DNA of 64,000 bases from DAINPP01 sp963667315. GTDB lineage: Bacteria; Thermotogota; Thermotogae; MWEM01. Below, piece by piece: positions 52,237 through 61,225 of this stretch. A program made the translations under genes and the position numbers. Position 1 is the first letter of the stretch. Every line of letters begins with the position of its first letter. The notes under the pieces are model-generated. The model did no database searches. It was not told the DNA's origin and saw only the letters and a program-made list of their open reading frames with translations. The DNA is taken from assembly GCA_963667315.1 (NCBI GenBank), contig OY763325.1, positions 2,108,001 to 2,172,000 on the forward strand, given 5' to 3'.

Positions 52237-53247
52237 TTGAAAAAGACTATTCTGATCATTCTGATTACATTACTCGTTTTTACAGCAGTGTTTTCTGCAC
52301 GGGTAAGACTCAAGGATATCGCAAGATTCAGAGGCGCCAGGGACAATCAGCTGTTCGGTGTCGGTCTCGTTGTCGGTTTGAGCGGAACCGGAGATTCCGG
52401 AACCGTCCCTTCATCACTCATGAGTAATATGCTCAACAACTTCGGCATCACGGCAGATGCCAATCAGCTTCAGTCCAGTAACAACGCACTCGTTATGGTA
52501 ACGGCCGATATCCCGGCATATTATAAAAGCGGCATGAGACTGGATGTCACCGTCTCAGCGATTGGAGATGCGGTTTCCCTTTCAAACGGTGTCCTTGTTC
52601 AGACACCTCTTTACGGTGCTGATGGCGTTGTATATGCCGTAGCACAGGGTCAGATCAGTGTCGGCGGCGGAGAAGTGGCCTCGACCATCAATCTTCAGAG
52701 GAGATTTACCACGGTTGGAACATTGCCAAACGGAGCGATCATTGAAAAAGAAATCCCAACTCAAATCGTGGATTCAAATACATTGACATTGCTGCTCTTG
52801 AACCCGGACTTCACAACAGCGGCGAGAACTTCTCAGGCCATCAACACTAAATTTGACGAAGGTATCGCACACGCTGTCGATTCTTCATCCATTAAGATAG
52901 GAATCCCCGATGTCTTTAAGGATGATCTCATCACGTTCCTTTCCATCATAGAAGAAGTGGAAGTCATTCCCGATGTCGTTGCAAAAGTTATCGTCAACGA
53001 AAGAACCGGAACAGTTGTCATGGGCGGCGATGTTCAGGTAGACGATTTTACAGTTTCCTACGGCGGATTTTCTGTCACCATCGACAACGGAAAGGTTACG
53101 GAAGGAGACAATCCGGCGCAGGATAGCTCCATCAGAAATCTGGTATCAGGGCTCAAGTCAATCGGCGCCAAACCACAGGACATTATCGCCATCCTCACAG
53201 CCATGAAAGATGCCGGTGTCCTTCACGCAGAACTCGTCATCATGTAA
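52237..53247 (+). CDS. flgI: Flagellar P-ring protein FlgI
   Basis: 336 residues. Signal peptide ending VFSA. Then VRLKDIARFRGARDNQLFGVGLVVGLSGTGDSGT, VSAIGDAVSLSNGVLVQTPLYGADG, IVNERTGTVVMGG and a C-terminal LKSIGAKPQDIIAILTAMKDAGVLHAELVIM, all classic FlgI. The GTG at 52228 lies inside the site GGTGAT; the TTG at 52237, four bases later, is preferred. Confidence 0.95.
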   Translation: MKKTILIILITLLVFTAVFSARVRLKDIARFRGARDNQLFGVGLVVGLSGTGDSGTVPSSLMSNMLNNFGITADANQLQSSNNALVMVTADIPAYYKSGMRLDVTVSAIGDAVSLSNGVLVQTPLYGADGVVYAVAQGQISVGGGEVASTINLQRRFTTVGTLPNGAIIEKEIPTQIVDSNTLTLLLLNPDFTTAARTSQAINTKFDEGIAHAVDSSSIKIGIPDVFKDDLITFLSIIEEVEVIPDVVAKVIVNERTGTVVMGGDVQVDDFTVSYGGFSVTIDNGKVTEGDNPAQDSSIRNLVSGLKSIGAKPQDIIAILTAMKDAGVLHAELVIM

Positions 53248-53259
53248 GTGAGGTGAATT

Positions 53260-53580
53260 ATGGACTTCAGCGTAAAACCAATTGATACGGCAGCCGTTCA
53301 AAAATCAGCGGTACTGCAGAAGATAGAAAAAGTAAACGAAAAAACCGAAAATAAAGAACTGAGAGAGGCCTGCAACGAGTTCGTTTCAGTCCTACTCTCA
53401 CAGATCTTCAAGGATATGGATGACTCCATCCAGCGCAGCGAACTGACAGAAGACGCATATGGCAACAAATGGTTCAGGGAAATGATGTACGACGAATTCT
53501 CCAAAAGCGCCACCAAACAAAGTATGAAATCTCTTTCAGATTCATTGTATCGAGATATTGTAAGGAGTCAGGACAGATAG
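53260..53580 (+). CDS. flgJ: FlgJ-type rod-binding protein, short form
   Basis: 106 residues. Contains only the N-terminal rod-scaffold part (LREACNEFVSVLLSQIFKDMDDS, WFREMMYDEFSKSATKQ), without the C-terminal muramidase domain of enterobacterial FlgJ. Last gene of the cluster, before a strong terminator. A separate hydrolase would be needed to open the cell wall. Confidence 0.9.
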   Translation: MDFSVKPIDTAAVQKSAVLQKIEKVNEKTENKELREACNEFVSVLLSQIFKDMDDSIQRSELTEDAYGNKWFREMMYDEFSKSATKQSMKSLSDSLYRDIVRSQDR

Positions 53581-53611
53581 AAGTGGGGTTTACGCATATA
53601 GATTAACCTTG

Positions 53612-53643
53612 AGGCGAACCATTTTGGGTTCGCCTTTTTTTTG
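53612..53643 (+). terminator. Terminator of the flagellar operon
   Basis: AGGCGAACC and GGTTCGCCT form a 9 bp stem with a six-base loop, followed by eight T. Confidence 0.95.
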
Positions 53644-53713
53644 TTTATAGGAACTACCATCCAAATTTCACCTCCCAATTCTTTTCATGCGTTATATTCC
53701 CTTCCTTTTCTGT

Positions 53714-53719
53714 TAGAAT
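53714..53719 (+). promoter_or_regulatory. Extended -10 box directly before the wecG-type gene
   Basis: TGTTAGAAT ends at 53719, six bases before the ATG at 53726. No -35 match and no purine-rich binding site. This predicts a leaderless or nearly leaderless transcript. Confidence 0.4.
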
Positions 53720-53725
53720 AGAAGT

Positions 53726-54463
53726 ATGAAAAAACTTGAGTTCACTGAATTTTTCGGGCTGGATATCATCGCCTCAGAAAAAAAAGAGATAGACAAAGCG
53801 ATTAAAGCTACGTTGGAAACAGGGGAAAAAGTTAAGATAACAACCATGAATGCACAGATAGCCTATTTTTACCTGAATACCCAAGAGGCAAAAAAAGCGA
53901 TAGGTGCTTCTTATGTTGTTCCGGATGGAACAGGGTTGTCGTGGGCACTCAGAAGATTAAACGGCGTAAATATTGCGCGTTATCCCGGTGTGGAGTTGAT
54001 GCTTGAAATATGCAGGAGTTGCAGTGAATTAAAGAAAAAGGCATTTATACTCGGCGGAAAACCCGGTGTCGCAGAAAAAGCGGCGGAAAACCTGAAAGAA
54101 CTCACAAAGATCGAAATAGCCGGAACACATGACGGTTATTTCGACATCGAAAAAGATACAGAAACCATCTGCAAAGCAATCAGAGAAAAAGAAGTGTCCG
54201 TCCTTTTTGTAGGACTTGGTGCCCCCAAACAGGAAAAATGGATTTATGATCACTTCGACAAAACCGGCTGCAATCTGGCAATCGGGGTTGGCGGCTCACT
54301 GGATATTTATGCCAGAACAGCGAAAAGGGCACCGGTTTGGATTCAAAAGGCTAACCTTGAATGGCTGTATCGAATATTGCAACATCCTATCACAAAGGCA
54401 AAGGTTATCCTTCAGATTTCGTCATTTGTATTGGATGTATTACGGAAAAAAAGAAAGGAATGA
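53726..54463 (+). CDS. WecG/TagA/CpsF-family glycosyltransferase
   Basis: 245 residues. Transfers a sugar (N-acetylmannosamine or its uronate in known members) to a lipid-linked acceptor for cell-surface polymers. Signatures: VPDGTGLSWALRR near 68, LFVGLGAPKQEKWI near 158, and GVGGSLDIYARTAKRAPVWIQKANLEWLYR near 185. First gene of a five-gene plus-strand run with nfeD, stomatin, disulfide oxidoreductase and trxB. Confidence 0.92.
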   Translation: MKKLEFTEFFGLDIIASEKKEIDKAIKATLETGEKVKITTMNAQIAYFYLNTQEAKKAIGASYVVPDGTGLSWALRRLNGVNIARYPGVELMLEICRSCSELKKKAFILGGKPGVAEKAAENLKELTKIEIAGTHDGYFDIEKDTETICKAIREKEVSVLFVGLGAPKQEKWIYDHFDKTGCNLAIGVGGSLDIYARTAKRAPVWIQKANLEWLYRILQHPITKAKVILQISSFVLDVLRKKRKE

Positions 54464-54473
54464 GGTGAAAAAT

Positions 54474-54905
54474 ATGAGTGCAGAAATTTTTTGGATGATA
54501 CTGGGCTTTGCATTTTTAATAATGGAAATATTTACAACATCTTTCTTTATCATGTGGTTCGGGCTGGCAGGACTCATAACGGCACTTGTTTCATGGCTAT
54601 GGATTGATTCATTCATGCTCCAGCTGCTTATCTTTGCCGTGAGTTCATTTATTTTAGTCCTCTACACGAGGAAAATGGCAAATCGTATTGCAAAGGATCC
54701 GACAAGAAAGATTACACAGGATAATATCATCGGTAAAGAAGGGACCGTTATCGAATTGATTACGTCAGACGGCTCAAAGGGAATCGTTAAAGTCCTGGGG
54801 CAGGAATGGCGAGCAGTTTCGGATAATGAAACCGCTATCGAAAAAGGAAGCAAAGTTGAAATCTTAAATTTAACCGGCGTAAAATTGACCGTCAAAAAAG
54901 TTTAG
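54474..54905 (+). CDS. NfeD-family membrane protein (short form)
   Basis: 143 residues. Three hydrophobic helices in the first 70 residues (IFWMILGFAFLIMEIF, FFIMWFGLAGLITALVSWL, LLIFAVSSFILVLY) followed by a C-terminal OB-fold (GKEGTVIELI, GIVKVLGQEWRAVSDN, GSKVEILNLTGVKLTVKKV). Members pair with SPFH proteins, and the stomatin gene follows directly. ATG six bases behind GAGGTGA. A longer frame from 54216 overlaps wecG and is not used. Confidence 0.9.
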   Translation: MSAEIFWMILGFAFLIMEIFTTSFFIMWFGLAGLITALVSWLWIDSFMLQLLIFAVSSFILVLYTRKMANRIAKDPTRKITQDNIIGKEGTVIELITSDGSKGIVKVLGQEWRAVSDNETAIEKGSKVEILNLTGVKLTVKKV

Positions 54906-54929
54906 GTAACCATAAAGGGAGGTAAACAT

Positions 54930-55847
54930 ATGATTTATGCATTGATCGTTATTATAGTGTTTGTATTCGTTTTTGCAATGTCTGGTATCAAGATCATCAG
55001 ACCGTATCAGAAAGGTGTCATTGAAAGACTCGGTAAATTTAACAGACTTGGTGAACCCGGAATTCAGTTCATTTTCCCTCTCTTTGAAAGAATGTCGAAA
55101 GTGGATATGAGAGAGCAGGTCATAGATGTTCCACCCCAGGAGGTTATCACCAACGATAATGTAGTCGTATCAGTTGATGCCGTTATCTATTATCAGGTAA
55201 CGGATGCCTATATGGTCCTCTATAACATCTCCATGTTCCAGGAGGCTGCCGTTAAACTCGCTCAGACAAATCTAAGAAACGTTATCGGTGAACTCGAACT
55301 GGACCAGACGCTTACATCAAGAGAGATGATCAATACCAAACTGCGAGAAGTCCTGGACGATGCTACCGATAGCTGGGGCGTAAAGGTGTCAAGGGTCGAA
55401 ATCAAGAGAATTGATCCACCTCAGGATATCACGGATGCGATGAGCCGACAGATGAAATCCGAAAGAATCAAAAGAGCCGTTATCCTCGAGGCGCAAGGGA
55501 TCAAAGAATCAGAAATCACAAAGGCAGAGGGGTCCAAACAGGCAAAGATCCTTGAAGCACAGGGTAAAGCAGAAGCCATCAAACTGGAAGCGGACGCCAC
55601 AAAATTCAGATTGAGTACCGAAGCACAGGGACAGGCTGAAGCGATTTATAAAGTCTTTGATTCCATCCATAAGGGAAATCCGACAAATGATGTGATTGCC
55701 ATCAAATATCTTGAAGCTTTGAAAGATATCGCAAACGGCAGTGCATCAAAGATTTTCCTCCCATTGGAAACCTCCGGGATACTTGGAAGTATCGGCGCTG
55801 TCAAAGAATTGTTTGCCGAAGATAAAAAAGATAACGATGTGAAATAA
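54930..55847 (+). CDS. Stomatin/SPFH-domain membrane protein (QmcA-like)
   Basis: 305 residues. One N-terminal membrane segment, then the SPFH domain (IIRPYQKGVIERLGKFNRLGEPGIQFIFP, DVPPQEVITNDNVVVSVDAVIYYQV). A long helical part rich in Ala/Glu with AEGSKQAKILEAQGKAEAIKLEAD follows. It forms large membrane rings with NfeD in known cases and is linked to membrane protein quality control. Adjacent nfeD supports this. Confidence 0.94.
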   Translation: MIYALIVIIVFVFVFAMSGIKIIRPYQKGVIERLGKFNRLGEPGIQFIFPLFERMSKVDMREQVIDVPPQEVITNDNVVVSVDAVIYYQVTDAYMVLYNISMFQEAAVKLAQTNLRNVIGELELDQTLTSREMINTKLREVLDDATDSWGVKVSRVEIKRIDPPQDITDAMSRQMKSERIKRAVILEAQGIKESEITKAEGSKQAKILEAQGKAEAIKLEADATKFRLSTEAQGQAEAIYKVFDSIHKGNPTNDVIAIKYLEALKDIANGSASKIFLPLETSGILGSIGAVKELFAEDKKDNDVK

Positions 55848-55879
55848 TTTTTGAAAACCTGCGTCTTATATCGCAGAGG

Positions 55880-55917
55880 TACCCCGTAGGGGTATCGCTT
55901 TCCCCGATGAAAGCGAT
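55880..55917 (+). repeat. Two adjacent hairpins upstream of the disulfide oxidoreductase gene
   Basis: TACCCC/GGGGTA (55880-55894) followed directly by ATCGCTTTC/GAAAGCGAT (55894-55917), a perfect 9 bp stem. No T-run. They end 29 bases before the next start and may set transcript stability or separate expression. Confidence 0.55.
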
Positions 55918-55945
55918 GAATGATAAAATTACTGGAGGTTATAAA

Positions 55946-56611
55946 ATGGGACTTTTAAAGAAAAAAGATCAGGAAGTAATCAAGAAAAGATTTGACAGCG
56001 AGCTGAAAGACAAGGTTAAAGTTGTACTTTTCACATCAGATGACCAGAAAGTTTGTATGTACTGTCAGCAGACAAAGGAAGTACTTGACGAACTGGCCGG
56101 TCTTTCGAATGGTTTGATAGAAGTTGAAACACATAATTATGATGAAAACAGAGAAATCGCTGAAAATTATGGTGTTCAGCAGTTACCGGGATTTGTCATT
56201 CTCGATAAGGATTCAAAAAATTACAACGTTATTTTTCACGGGGCACCTTTCGGCCATGAATTTGCGACCTTGCTTGAAGATCTCGTCATCATTTCAAATG
56301 GTGCCAATCCTCCGGTAAGTCCGGAAGTAGTAGAAAAATTGAAATCGATCGATAAACCGATCAAGATACAGGCATTTGTTACACCGACCTGCCCTTACTG
56401 CCCGCCGGCCGTTCTGACAGCACATTATTTCTCGATGATCAATCCTGAATTTATCAAGGGAGAGATGGTTGAGGCATCTGAATTCCCCGAATTATCGGCA
56501 AAATACGGTGTATCATCTGTTCCGCAGATGGTTATTAACGATGGTGAAAATTCATTCGTTGGGGCCATCCCTGAAAAAGATTATTTGAATGAGGTTTTGA
56601 AGGTACTTTAA
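55946..56611 (+). CDS. Protein disulfide oxidoreductase (double thioredoxin fold, PDO)
   Basis: 221 residues made of two thioredoxin/glutaredoxin units. The N-terminal site is KVCMYCQQT near residue 40, the C-terminal site TPTCPYCPPAV near 150. Each unit has the cis-Pro loop (GVQQLPGF and GVSSVPQM). PDO shuffles disulfides in thermophiles and Thermotogota and is reduced by thioredoxin reductase, encoded next. The ATG at 55946 is seven bases after GGAGG; an earlier in-frame ATG has no site. Confidence 0.92.
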   Translation: MGLLKKKDQEVIKKRFDSELKDKVKVVLFTSDDQKVCMYCQQTKEVLDELAGLSNGLIEVETHNYDENREIAENYGVQQLPGFVILDKDSKNYNVIFHGAPFGHEFATLLEDLVIISNGANPPVSPEVVEKLKSIDKPIKIQAFVTPTCPYCPPAVLTAHYFSMINPEFIKGEMVEASEFPELSAKYGVSSVPQMVINDGENSFVGAIPEKDYLNEVLKVL

Positions 56612-56670
56612 ACAGGGCGGGAAAGTTATAGCGTTACGATAAACTCTAAATTTGGTTCAGAGGTGATTGA

Positions 56671-57633
56671 ATGGTTTTTTTTGATCTCGGTGGGAGCTCT
56701 GCGGGAGATTCTACCCTTGATGACAATTATGATATGATCATAATCGGTGGTGGTCCGGCAGGATTAACTGCTGCAATATACGCTGCAAGAGGCGGATTAA
56801 AAACACTTGTTCTTGAAAAAAGCACAGAAGGCGGACAGATCACCGTCACTCAGAAAGTAGAAAACTATCCCGGATTCATATCGATCGAAGGGATGGAACT
56901 GGCTGAAAGATTGGCAGATCATGCGAGACATTTTGGTGCGGATATATCGACAAACGGTGTGGCAAATCTATCTTTCTGCTGCGATAAAAAGAGTGTCACA
57001 CTTGAAAACGGCAGACAGATTGATGCAAAAACAATTTTGATTGCAACAGGTGCTAAACACAGAAGACTTGGCGTTCCCGGAGAAACCGTATTCGACGGAA
57101 AAGGTGTTTCATACTGTGCCGTCTGTGATGGTGCGTTCTTTGCAAACAAACATGTTGCCGTCATAGGTGGGGGTAATTCCGCTATCGAAGAAGGTCTCTA
57201 TCTAACACAGGTTGCGGAAAAAGTAACGATCATCCACAGGAGAGATCAATTAAGAGCCGATAAGATACTCCAGGACAGGGCATTTAAAAACCCAAAGATA
57301 GAATTCATTTGGGATACGGTTGTCGAAAAGATAGAAGGGGACAAGTTTGTCAACAATCTTGTCTTAAATAATGTCAAAGACGGCAGCAGCAGAAGCTTTC
57401 CAGTAGACGGTGTATTCGTATACATCGGCCTTGTACCAAATTCAGGATTGTTCAAAAACCTTTTGAAAATGACCCCGGAAGGCTTTATTCTTGTCGATCA
57501 CAAGACCCTGGAAACGTCTATGCCCGGTGTTTATGCTGCCGGAGACGTCATAGACAAAGAACTCAGACAGATTATAAACGCGGCCGCTGACGGTGCAACG
57601 GCTGTATCAAGCGCAATAAAGACATACTTTTAA
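56671..57633 (+). CDS. trxB: Thioredoxin reductase
   Basis: 320 residues. FAD site IIGGGPAGLTAAIYAAR near 25, redox centre CAVCDG near 150, NADPH site IGGGNSAIEEGLYL near 170 with HRRDQLRA downstream, and the second FAD segment TSMPGVYAAGDV near 288. The N-terminal extension MVFFDLG recalls the Thermotoga enzyme. It is the likely electron donor for the PDO encoded upstream. Confidence 0.94.
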   Translation: MVFFDLGGSSAGDSTLDDNYDMIIIGGGPAGLTAAIYAARGGLKTLVLEKSTEGGQITVTQKVENYPGFISIEGMELAERLADHARHFGADISTNGVANLSFCCDKKSVTLENGRQIDAKTILIATGAKHRRLGVPGETVFDGKGVSYCAVCDGAFFANKHVAVIGGGNSAIEEGLYLTQVAEKVTIIHRRDQLRADKILQDRAFKNPKIEFIWDTVVEKIEGDKFVNNLVLNNVKDGSSRSFPVDGVFVYIGLVPNSGLFKNLLKMTPEGFILVDHKTLETSMPGVYAAGDVIDKELRQIINAAADGATAVSSAIKTYF

Positions 57634-57662
57634 GCAAGAGAAACAAAGAAACATCTCCTTTT

Positions 57663-57694
57663 CCCCGCTTTCATTTGAAAGCGGGGTTTCCTTT
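57663..57694 (+). terminator. Terminator after trxB
   Basis: CCCCGCTTTC and GAAAGCGGGG form a 10 bp stem with a four-base loop, followed by TTTCCTTTT. It ends the wecG-to-trxB run and faces the convergent MATE gene. Confidence 0.88.
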
Positions 57695-57704
57695 TACCCC
57701 TCAT

Positions 57705-59078
57705 TCAATATTCCTCCACCACTCTTTCCGTCCACTTCCCGACTTTCAGGAACACATAGGCAATGATCATGGCACTGATATTACTGATGATCATGGCATA
57801 GAAGATACCGTTGAACCCGTATACTTCTGAAAGCCATATGACAAGAGGAATCCTGACTGCCCAAAGCCGTAACATATCCGCTGTTGTTGCAAGTGTTGTA
57901 TGTCCGGTGCCGCGGAGAGCCCCCTGAAAAACAGACATCGTTGCAAAGAAGGGTAGTGAGAAAGCAACCAGTCTGAAGAAATGATAACCGAGATCTATGA
58001 CTTCCTGTTCGTTGATAAAGAACTTTGTCACATACTGCCCAAAGAAAAACAACAGAGTAGAGATCGTCAGGACGATAAAGAACGTAATTGTCGCTGACAC
58101 GCGTACCGTTTCCTTAGCCTTCTCCGGCTTATCTGCACCGACAAATTGTCCTGCCATCGTGGCAGTTGCCAGTGACATCCCGATGGCAAACATCGTCACC
58201 ATGGATAAGACTCGATTTCCGATACCGTAAATACTGATAACCGCAGGGCCGAATCCGGTCACAATCCCCATGATAAAAGTAAAACCGATTGCGGTTACAG
58301 ATTGCCCGATTGAACTCGGGAGTCCTATGGCAAATATCTTTTTAATCATTCTGAAATCCGGTTTAAAATCCTTCATATGAACGGTAAAACCGGTTTTGTT
58401 CCGTAGGAGAATATATAAGAAATAGACAAAAGTAACCGTTCTCGCAATCAATGTTGCGAGGGCAGCCCCTTTAACACCAAGCCCCAAAACAAAGATGAAT
58501 ATCGGATCCAGAACGATGTTTAACCCGACTGTCAGAAACATCACCTGTAAGGTGATCCCAGAATTCCCCCAGCCTCTGAAAATACTCGATAAGAGTTCAC
58601 CAAAAAACATCATGGGAACGGCAAGCATCATAACACTCAAATACCCATAGGCGGGTTCAAATAACTCTTCCGGAACGTTGATAAGTCTTAAAATCGGTGA
58701 CGCAAAGCTAATTCCCAAAACAGTCACAACAACAGCAACGACAAAAACCGTCAACAGAACCTGTGCAGCGGATTTTTCAGCCATTTTTTTATTTTTCATG
58801 CCAACATACTGCGCGATCATCGAAGTTGCCGCCTGCGAGAATCCTGTAGCGAGTGACAGTATAATAAATATGATCGGAAAAGTTATCGTCGGGGCAGAAA
58901 ACTCTATCGTTCCAAGCTTACCGAGGAAGTAAGCATCGGTAAGATTGTAGATGGTCTGAAGTAAATTGGTCAGGACAATCGGCCAGGCAAGTCTGAAAAG
59001 ACCTTTGTGTATGGGCATATGAAAAATATCTACCTTTGCATTCATCTTTCGGCTCAGTGCTTTAAAAAAATTCATCAA
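57705..59078 (-). CDS. MATE-family efflux transporter
   Basis: 457 residues with twelve predicted helices. MATE features: RLAWPIVLTNLLQTIYNLTDAYFLGKLGT at the N-terminus and the matching second-half GLPSSIGQSVTAIGFTFIMGIV, plus AGQFVGADKPEKAK. Exports drugs or metabolites against a sodium or proton gradient; the substrate is unknown. TTG at 59078 or ATG at 59075 are both possible starts. Confidence 0.92.
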   Translation of the reverse strand: MMNFFKALSRKMNAKVDIFHMPIHKGLFRLAWPIVLTNLLQTIYNLTDAYFLGKLGTIEFSAPTITFPIIFIILSLATGFSQAATSMIAQYVGMKNKKMAEKSAAQVLLTVFVVAVVVTVLGISFASPILRLINVPEELFEPAYGYLSVMMLAVPMMFFGELLSSIFRGWGNSGITLQVMFLTVGLNIVLDPIFIFVLGLGVKGAALATLIARTVTFVYFLYILLRNKTGFTVHMKDFKPDFRMIKKIFAIGLPSSIGQSVTAIGFTFIMGIVTGFGPAVISIYGIGNRVLSMVTMFAIGMSLATATMAGQFVGADKPEKAKETVRVSATITFFIVLTISTLLFFFGQYVTKFFINEQEVIDLGYHFFRLVAFSLPFFATMSVFQGALRGTGHTTLATTADMLRLWAVRIPLVIWLSEVYGFNGIFYAMIISNISAMIIAYVFLKVGKWTERVVEEY

Positions 59079-59243
59079 AAATCAGCTCCGTCATTAAGTT
59101 AGCATTCCGAAGTATTATAACATAAAACAAAGCCTATCGTTTCAACGATGAATTGTAAAAGTATTTGAAAATTTTGATTCATTTTCCTTTTCTATTTCGA
59201 AAATCTCCGAAGCAAAATACCGTTCACAGGATTTTTTTTGCAC

Positions 59244-59612
59244 TTAAAGAAAGAGTTTATCGATAGAACCTTCAAACTCGGAAGCACTTAATTTAAAGGC
59301 TTCACTATCTTTCTCCTCAGAAGAAAGCTGCATCTTATAAAGGACATCCGACAAATCATCAAATTTCAGATTCTTTGAAACACCTTTCAATTCATGCGCT
59401 TTATCCTCAAGAAAGGCAAAATCCCGTGCTTTCAATTTTTCCTGCAGAATGCCTTTAAACACTTCAATCTCAGATCTAAACTCTTGATACAAAAAGAGCT
59501 TGTCAGCATCGGGAAGATTTAAAGAATTTAAAAATGCCACCGAATTAGTCACAGATTCACTTATCACATATCCCAGATCGTTTAGTTCCTTTAAAAAGTC
59601 ATTGTTTGAAAT
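59244..59612 (-). CDS. Orphan Hpt-domain protein
   Basis: About 122 residues, all helical. AHELKGVSKNLKFDDLSDVLYKM is an Hpt motif with the phosphorylatable His, so it probably relays phosphate between a hybrid kinase and a response regulator; neither is in this window. A GTG at 59621 sits inside the ribosome binding site GGTGAT. The codon at the usual four-base spacing is ATT (59610-59612), which may be the true start. Confidence 0.75.
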   Translation of the reverse strand: MSNNDFLKELNDLGYVISESVTNSVAFLNSLNLPDADKLFLYQEFRSEIEVFKGILQEKLKARDFAFLEDKAHELKGVSKNLKFDDLSDVLYKMQLSSEEKDSEAFKLSASEFEGSIDKLFL

Positions 59613-59758
59613 AATTATCACCTTTTACAAATAATTTTCATTCATTTAAGATTATACCATTTTTCCATGTTAATGTCTTTTTGTCCATCAAACGAATGGT
59701 TTTATCAGGAATTTGTGCTATCATTTAAGCTGATATATCTTATATTTGGAGGTACAAC

Positions 59759-61165
59759 ATGAGTGCAGTAAAAATTGGAATTATTGGAGCCGGAAGTGCC
59801 GTATTCTCAATGAGACTTGTCAGTGATTTATGTAAAACACCAAGCCTTAAGAGAAGCCAGGTCATCCTCATGGATGTGGACGAAGAAAGATTAAACGCGG
59901 TCGCCTTCATGGCAAATAAGCTTAGCGAAGAGTTTGATGCAAATATCACATTTGAGACGACCCTTGATCTCGACAAAGCCATCACAGATTCAAACTTTGT
60001 CATCAACTCCGCTCTCGTAGGCGGACATAAATTTCTCGAAGATACAAGGGCTATCGGAGAAAAGCACGGTTACTTCAGAGGCATTGATACACAGGAATTC
60101 AACATGGTTTCAGATTATTACACCTTTACCAACTGGAATCAGCAGGCCTATTTTCTGGAAATCGCGGAAAAAGTCGGGAACAATAATCAGAAAGATGCCT
60201 GGCTGCTTCAGGCGGCCAACCCGGTGTTTGAAGGAACGACGCTTATTCACAGAGAAACAGATACGAACATGGTCGGCTTCTGTCACGGACATTATCACGT
60301 TGAACACCTTGCACAAGCACTCGGACTGCATATGGATGATGTCGACTGGCAGGTAGCCGGTGTTAATCACGGTATCTGGCTAAACAGATTTGAAAAAGAT
60401 GGTGAAGACCTGTATCCGAAACTGGAAGCCTATTTTCAAAACAGAAAGGAATGGGCACCATCCGATCCTGTGGATGATCAGCTTGCGCCTGTTTCACTGG
60501 ACATGTACAATTTTTACGGAATGTTCCCCATCGGGGATACCCCGAGAAACGCTTCATGGAAATATCATTTCTCAATGGATGAGAAGAAAAAGTGGTATGG
60601 GGAACCCTGGGGAGGGTTCGATTCTCCAACGGGATGGAAATGGTACGGTGAAAGACTCAGAACGACAACCGCTACCATTCAGGGGATGATGAAAGAAATC
60701 CTCAGCAATCCATCCGCCAACATGAAAGAACTCCTGTTATCTGATATGAGCCGGTATCCGGAAGATATCAGAGAACACGTTGAAATTCTCTACGACCCGG
60801 AAAGATTGAGTGGCGAACAGCATATTCCATTTATCGACGCCATCGCCAACAACAATGAAGCAAGACTTGTGGTCAACACCCTGAACAACGGTGTTATCAA
60901 GGGCATCGCGGACAACGTCGCCTGTGAATTCTGTGCAACCGTTGATAAAGACGGCATTCACGCTGAAGAGATAAAGCCTCAGCTCACAGACAGAATCATC
61001 AACTGGTATCTCACCCCAAGGATCATGAGAATGGAATGGGCACTTGAAGCCTTCCTGAAAAGAGATAAGTCCCTCGTCGTGGAAATGCTGATGAGAGATC
61101 GACGCACAACATCCTTTGAACAGGCTCAGGCTGTTGTAAACGAAATTTTCAAGATGTACGAATAA
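59759..61165 (+). CDS. Glycoside hydrolase family 4 enzyme
   Basis: 468 residues; NAD- and manganese-dependent glycosidase acting by redox-elimination. Cofactor loop GIIGAGSAVFS at the N-terminus, NPVFEGT, the Cys-His motif GFCHGH near 181 and GVNHGIW near 205 (metal ligands). The CHG type is associated with alpha-glucuronidase or galacturonidase subgroups rather than CHSV alpha-galactosidases or CN(V/I)P phospho-glycosidases. The exact substrate is an inference. Cytoplasmic. Confidence 0.9.
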   Translation: MSAVKIGIIGAGSAVFSMRLVSDLCKTPSLKRSQVILMDVDEERLNAVAFMANKLSEEFDANITFETTLDLDKAITDSNFVINSALVGGHKFLEDTRAIGEKHGYFRGIDTQEFNMVSDYYTFTNWNQQAYFLEIAEKVGNNNQKDAWLLQAANPVFEGTTLIHRETDTNMVGFCHGHYHVEHLAQALGLHMDDVDWQVAGVNHGIWLNRFEKDGEDLYPKLEAYFQNRKEWAPSDPVDDQLAPVSLDMYNFYGMFPIGDTPRNASWKYHFSMDEKKKWYGEPWGGFDSPTGWKWYGERLRTTTATIQGMMKEILSNPSANMKELLLSDMSRYPEDIREHVEILYDPERLSGEQHIPFIDAIANNNEARLVVNTLNNGVIKGIADNVACEFCATVDKDGIHAEEIKPQLTDRIINWYLTPRIMRMEWALEAFLKRDKSLVVEMLMRDRRTTSFEQAQAVVNEIFKMYE

Positions 61166-61172
61166 ATAACGC

Positions 61173-61199
61173 AAAAGGCAGGTTACAAACCTGCCTTTT
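61173..61199. terminator. Bidirectional terminator between GH4 and GH84 genes
   Basis: AAAAGGCAGGTT and AACCTGCCTTTT form a 12 bp stem with a three-base loop between convergent genes. Confidence 0.9.
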
Positions 61200-61225
61200 C
61201 TGTTTCATTATATTAAAAATCAGAA

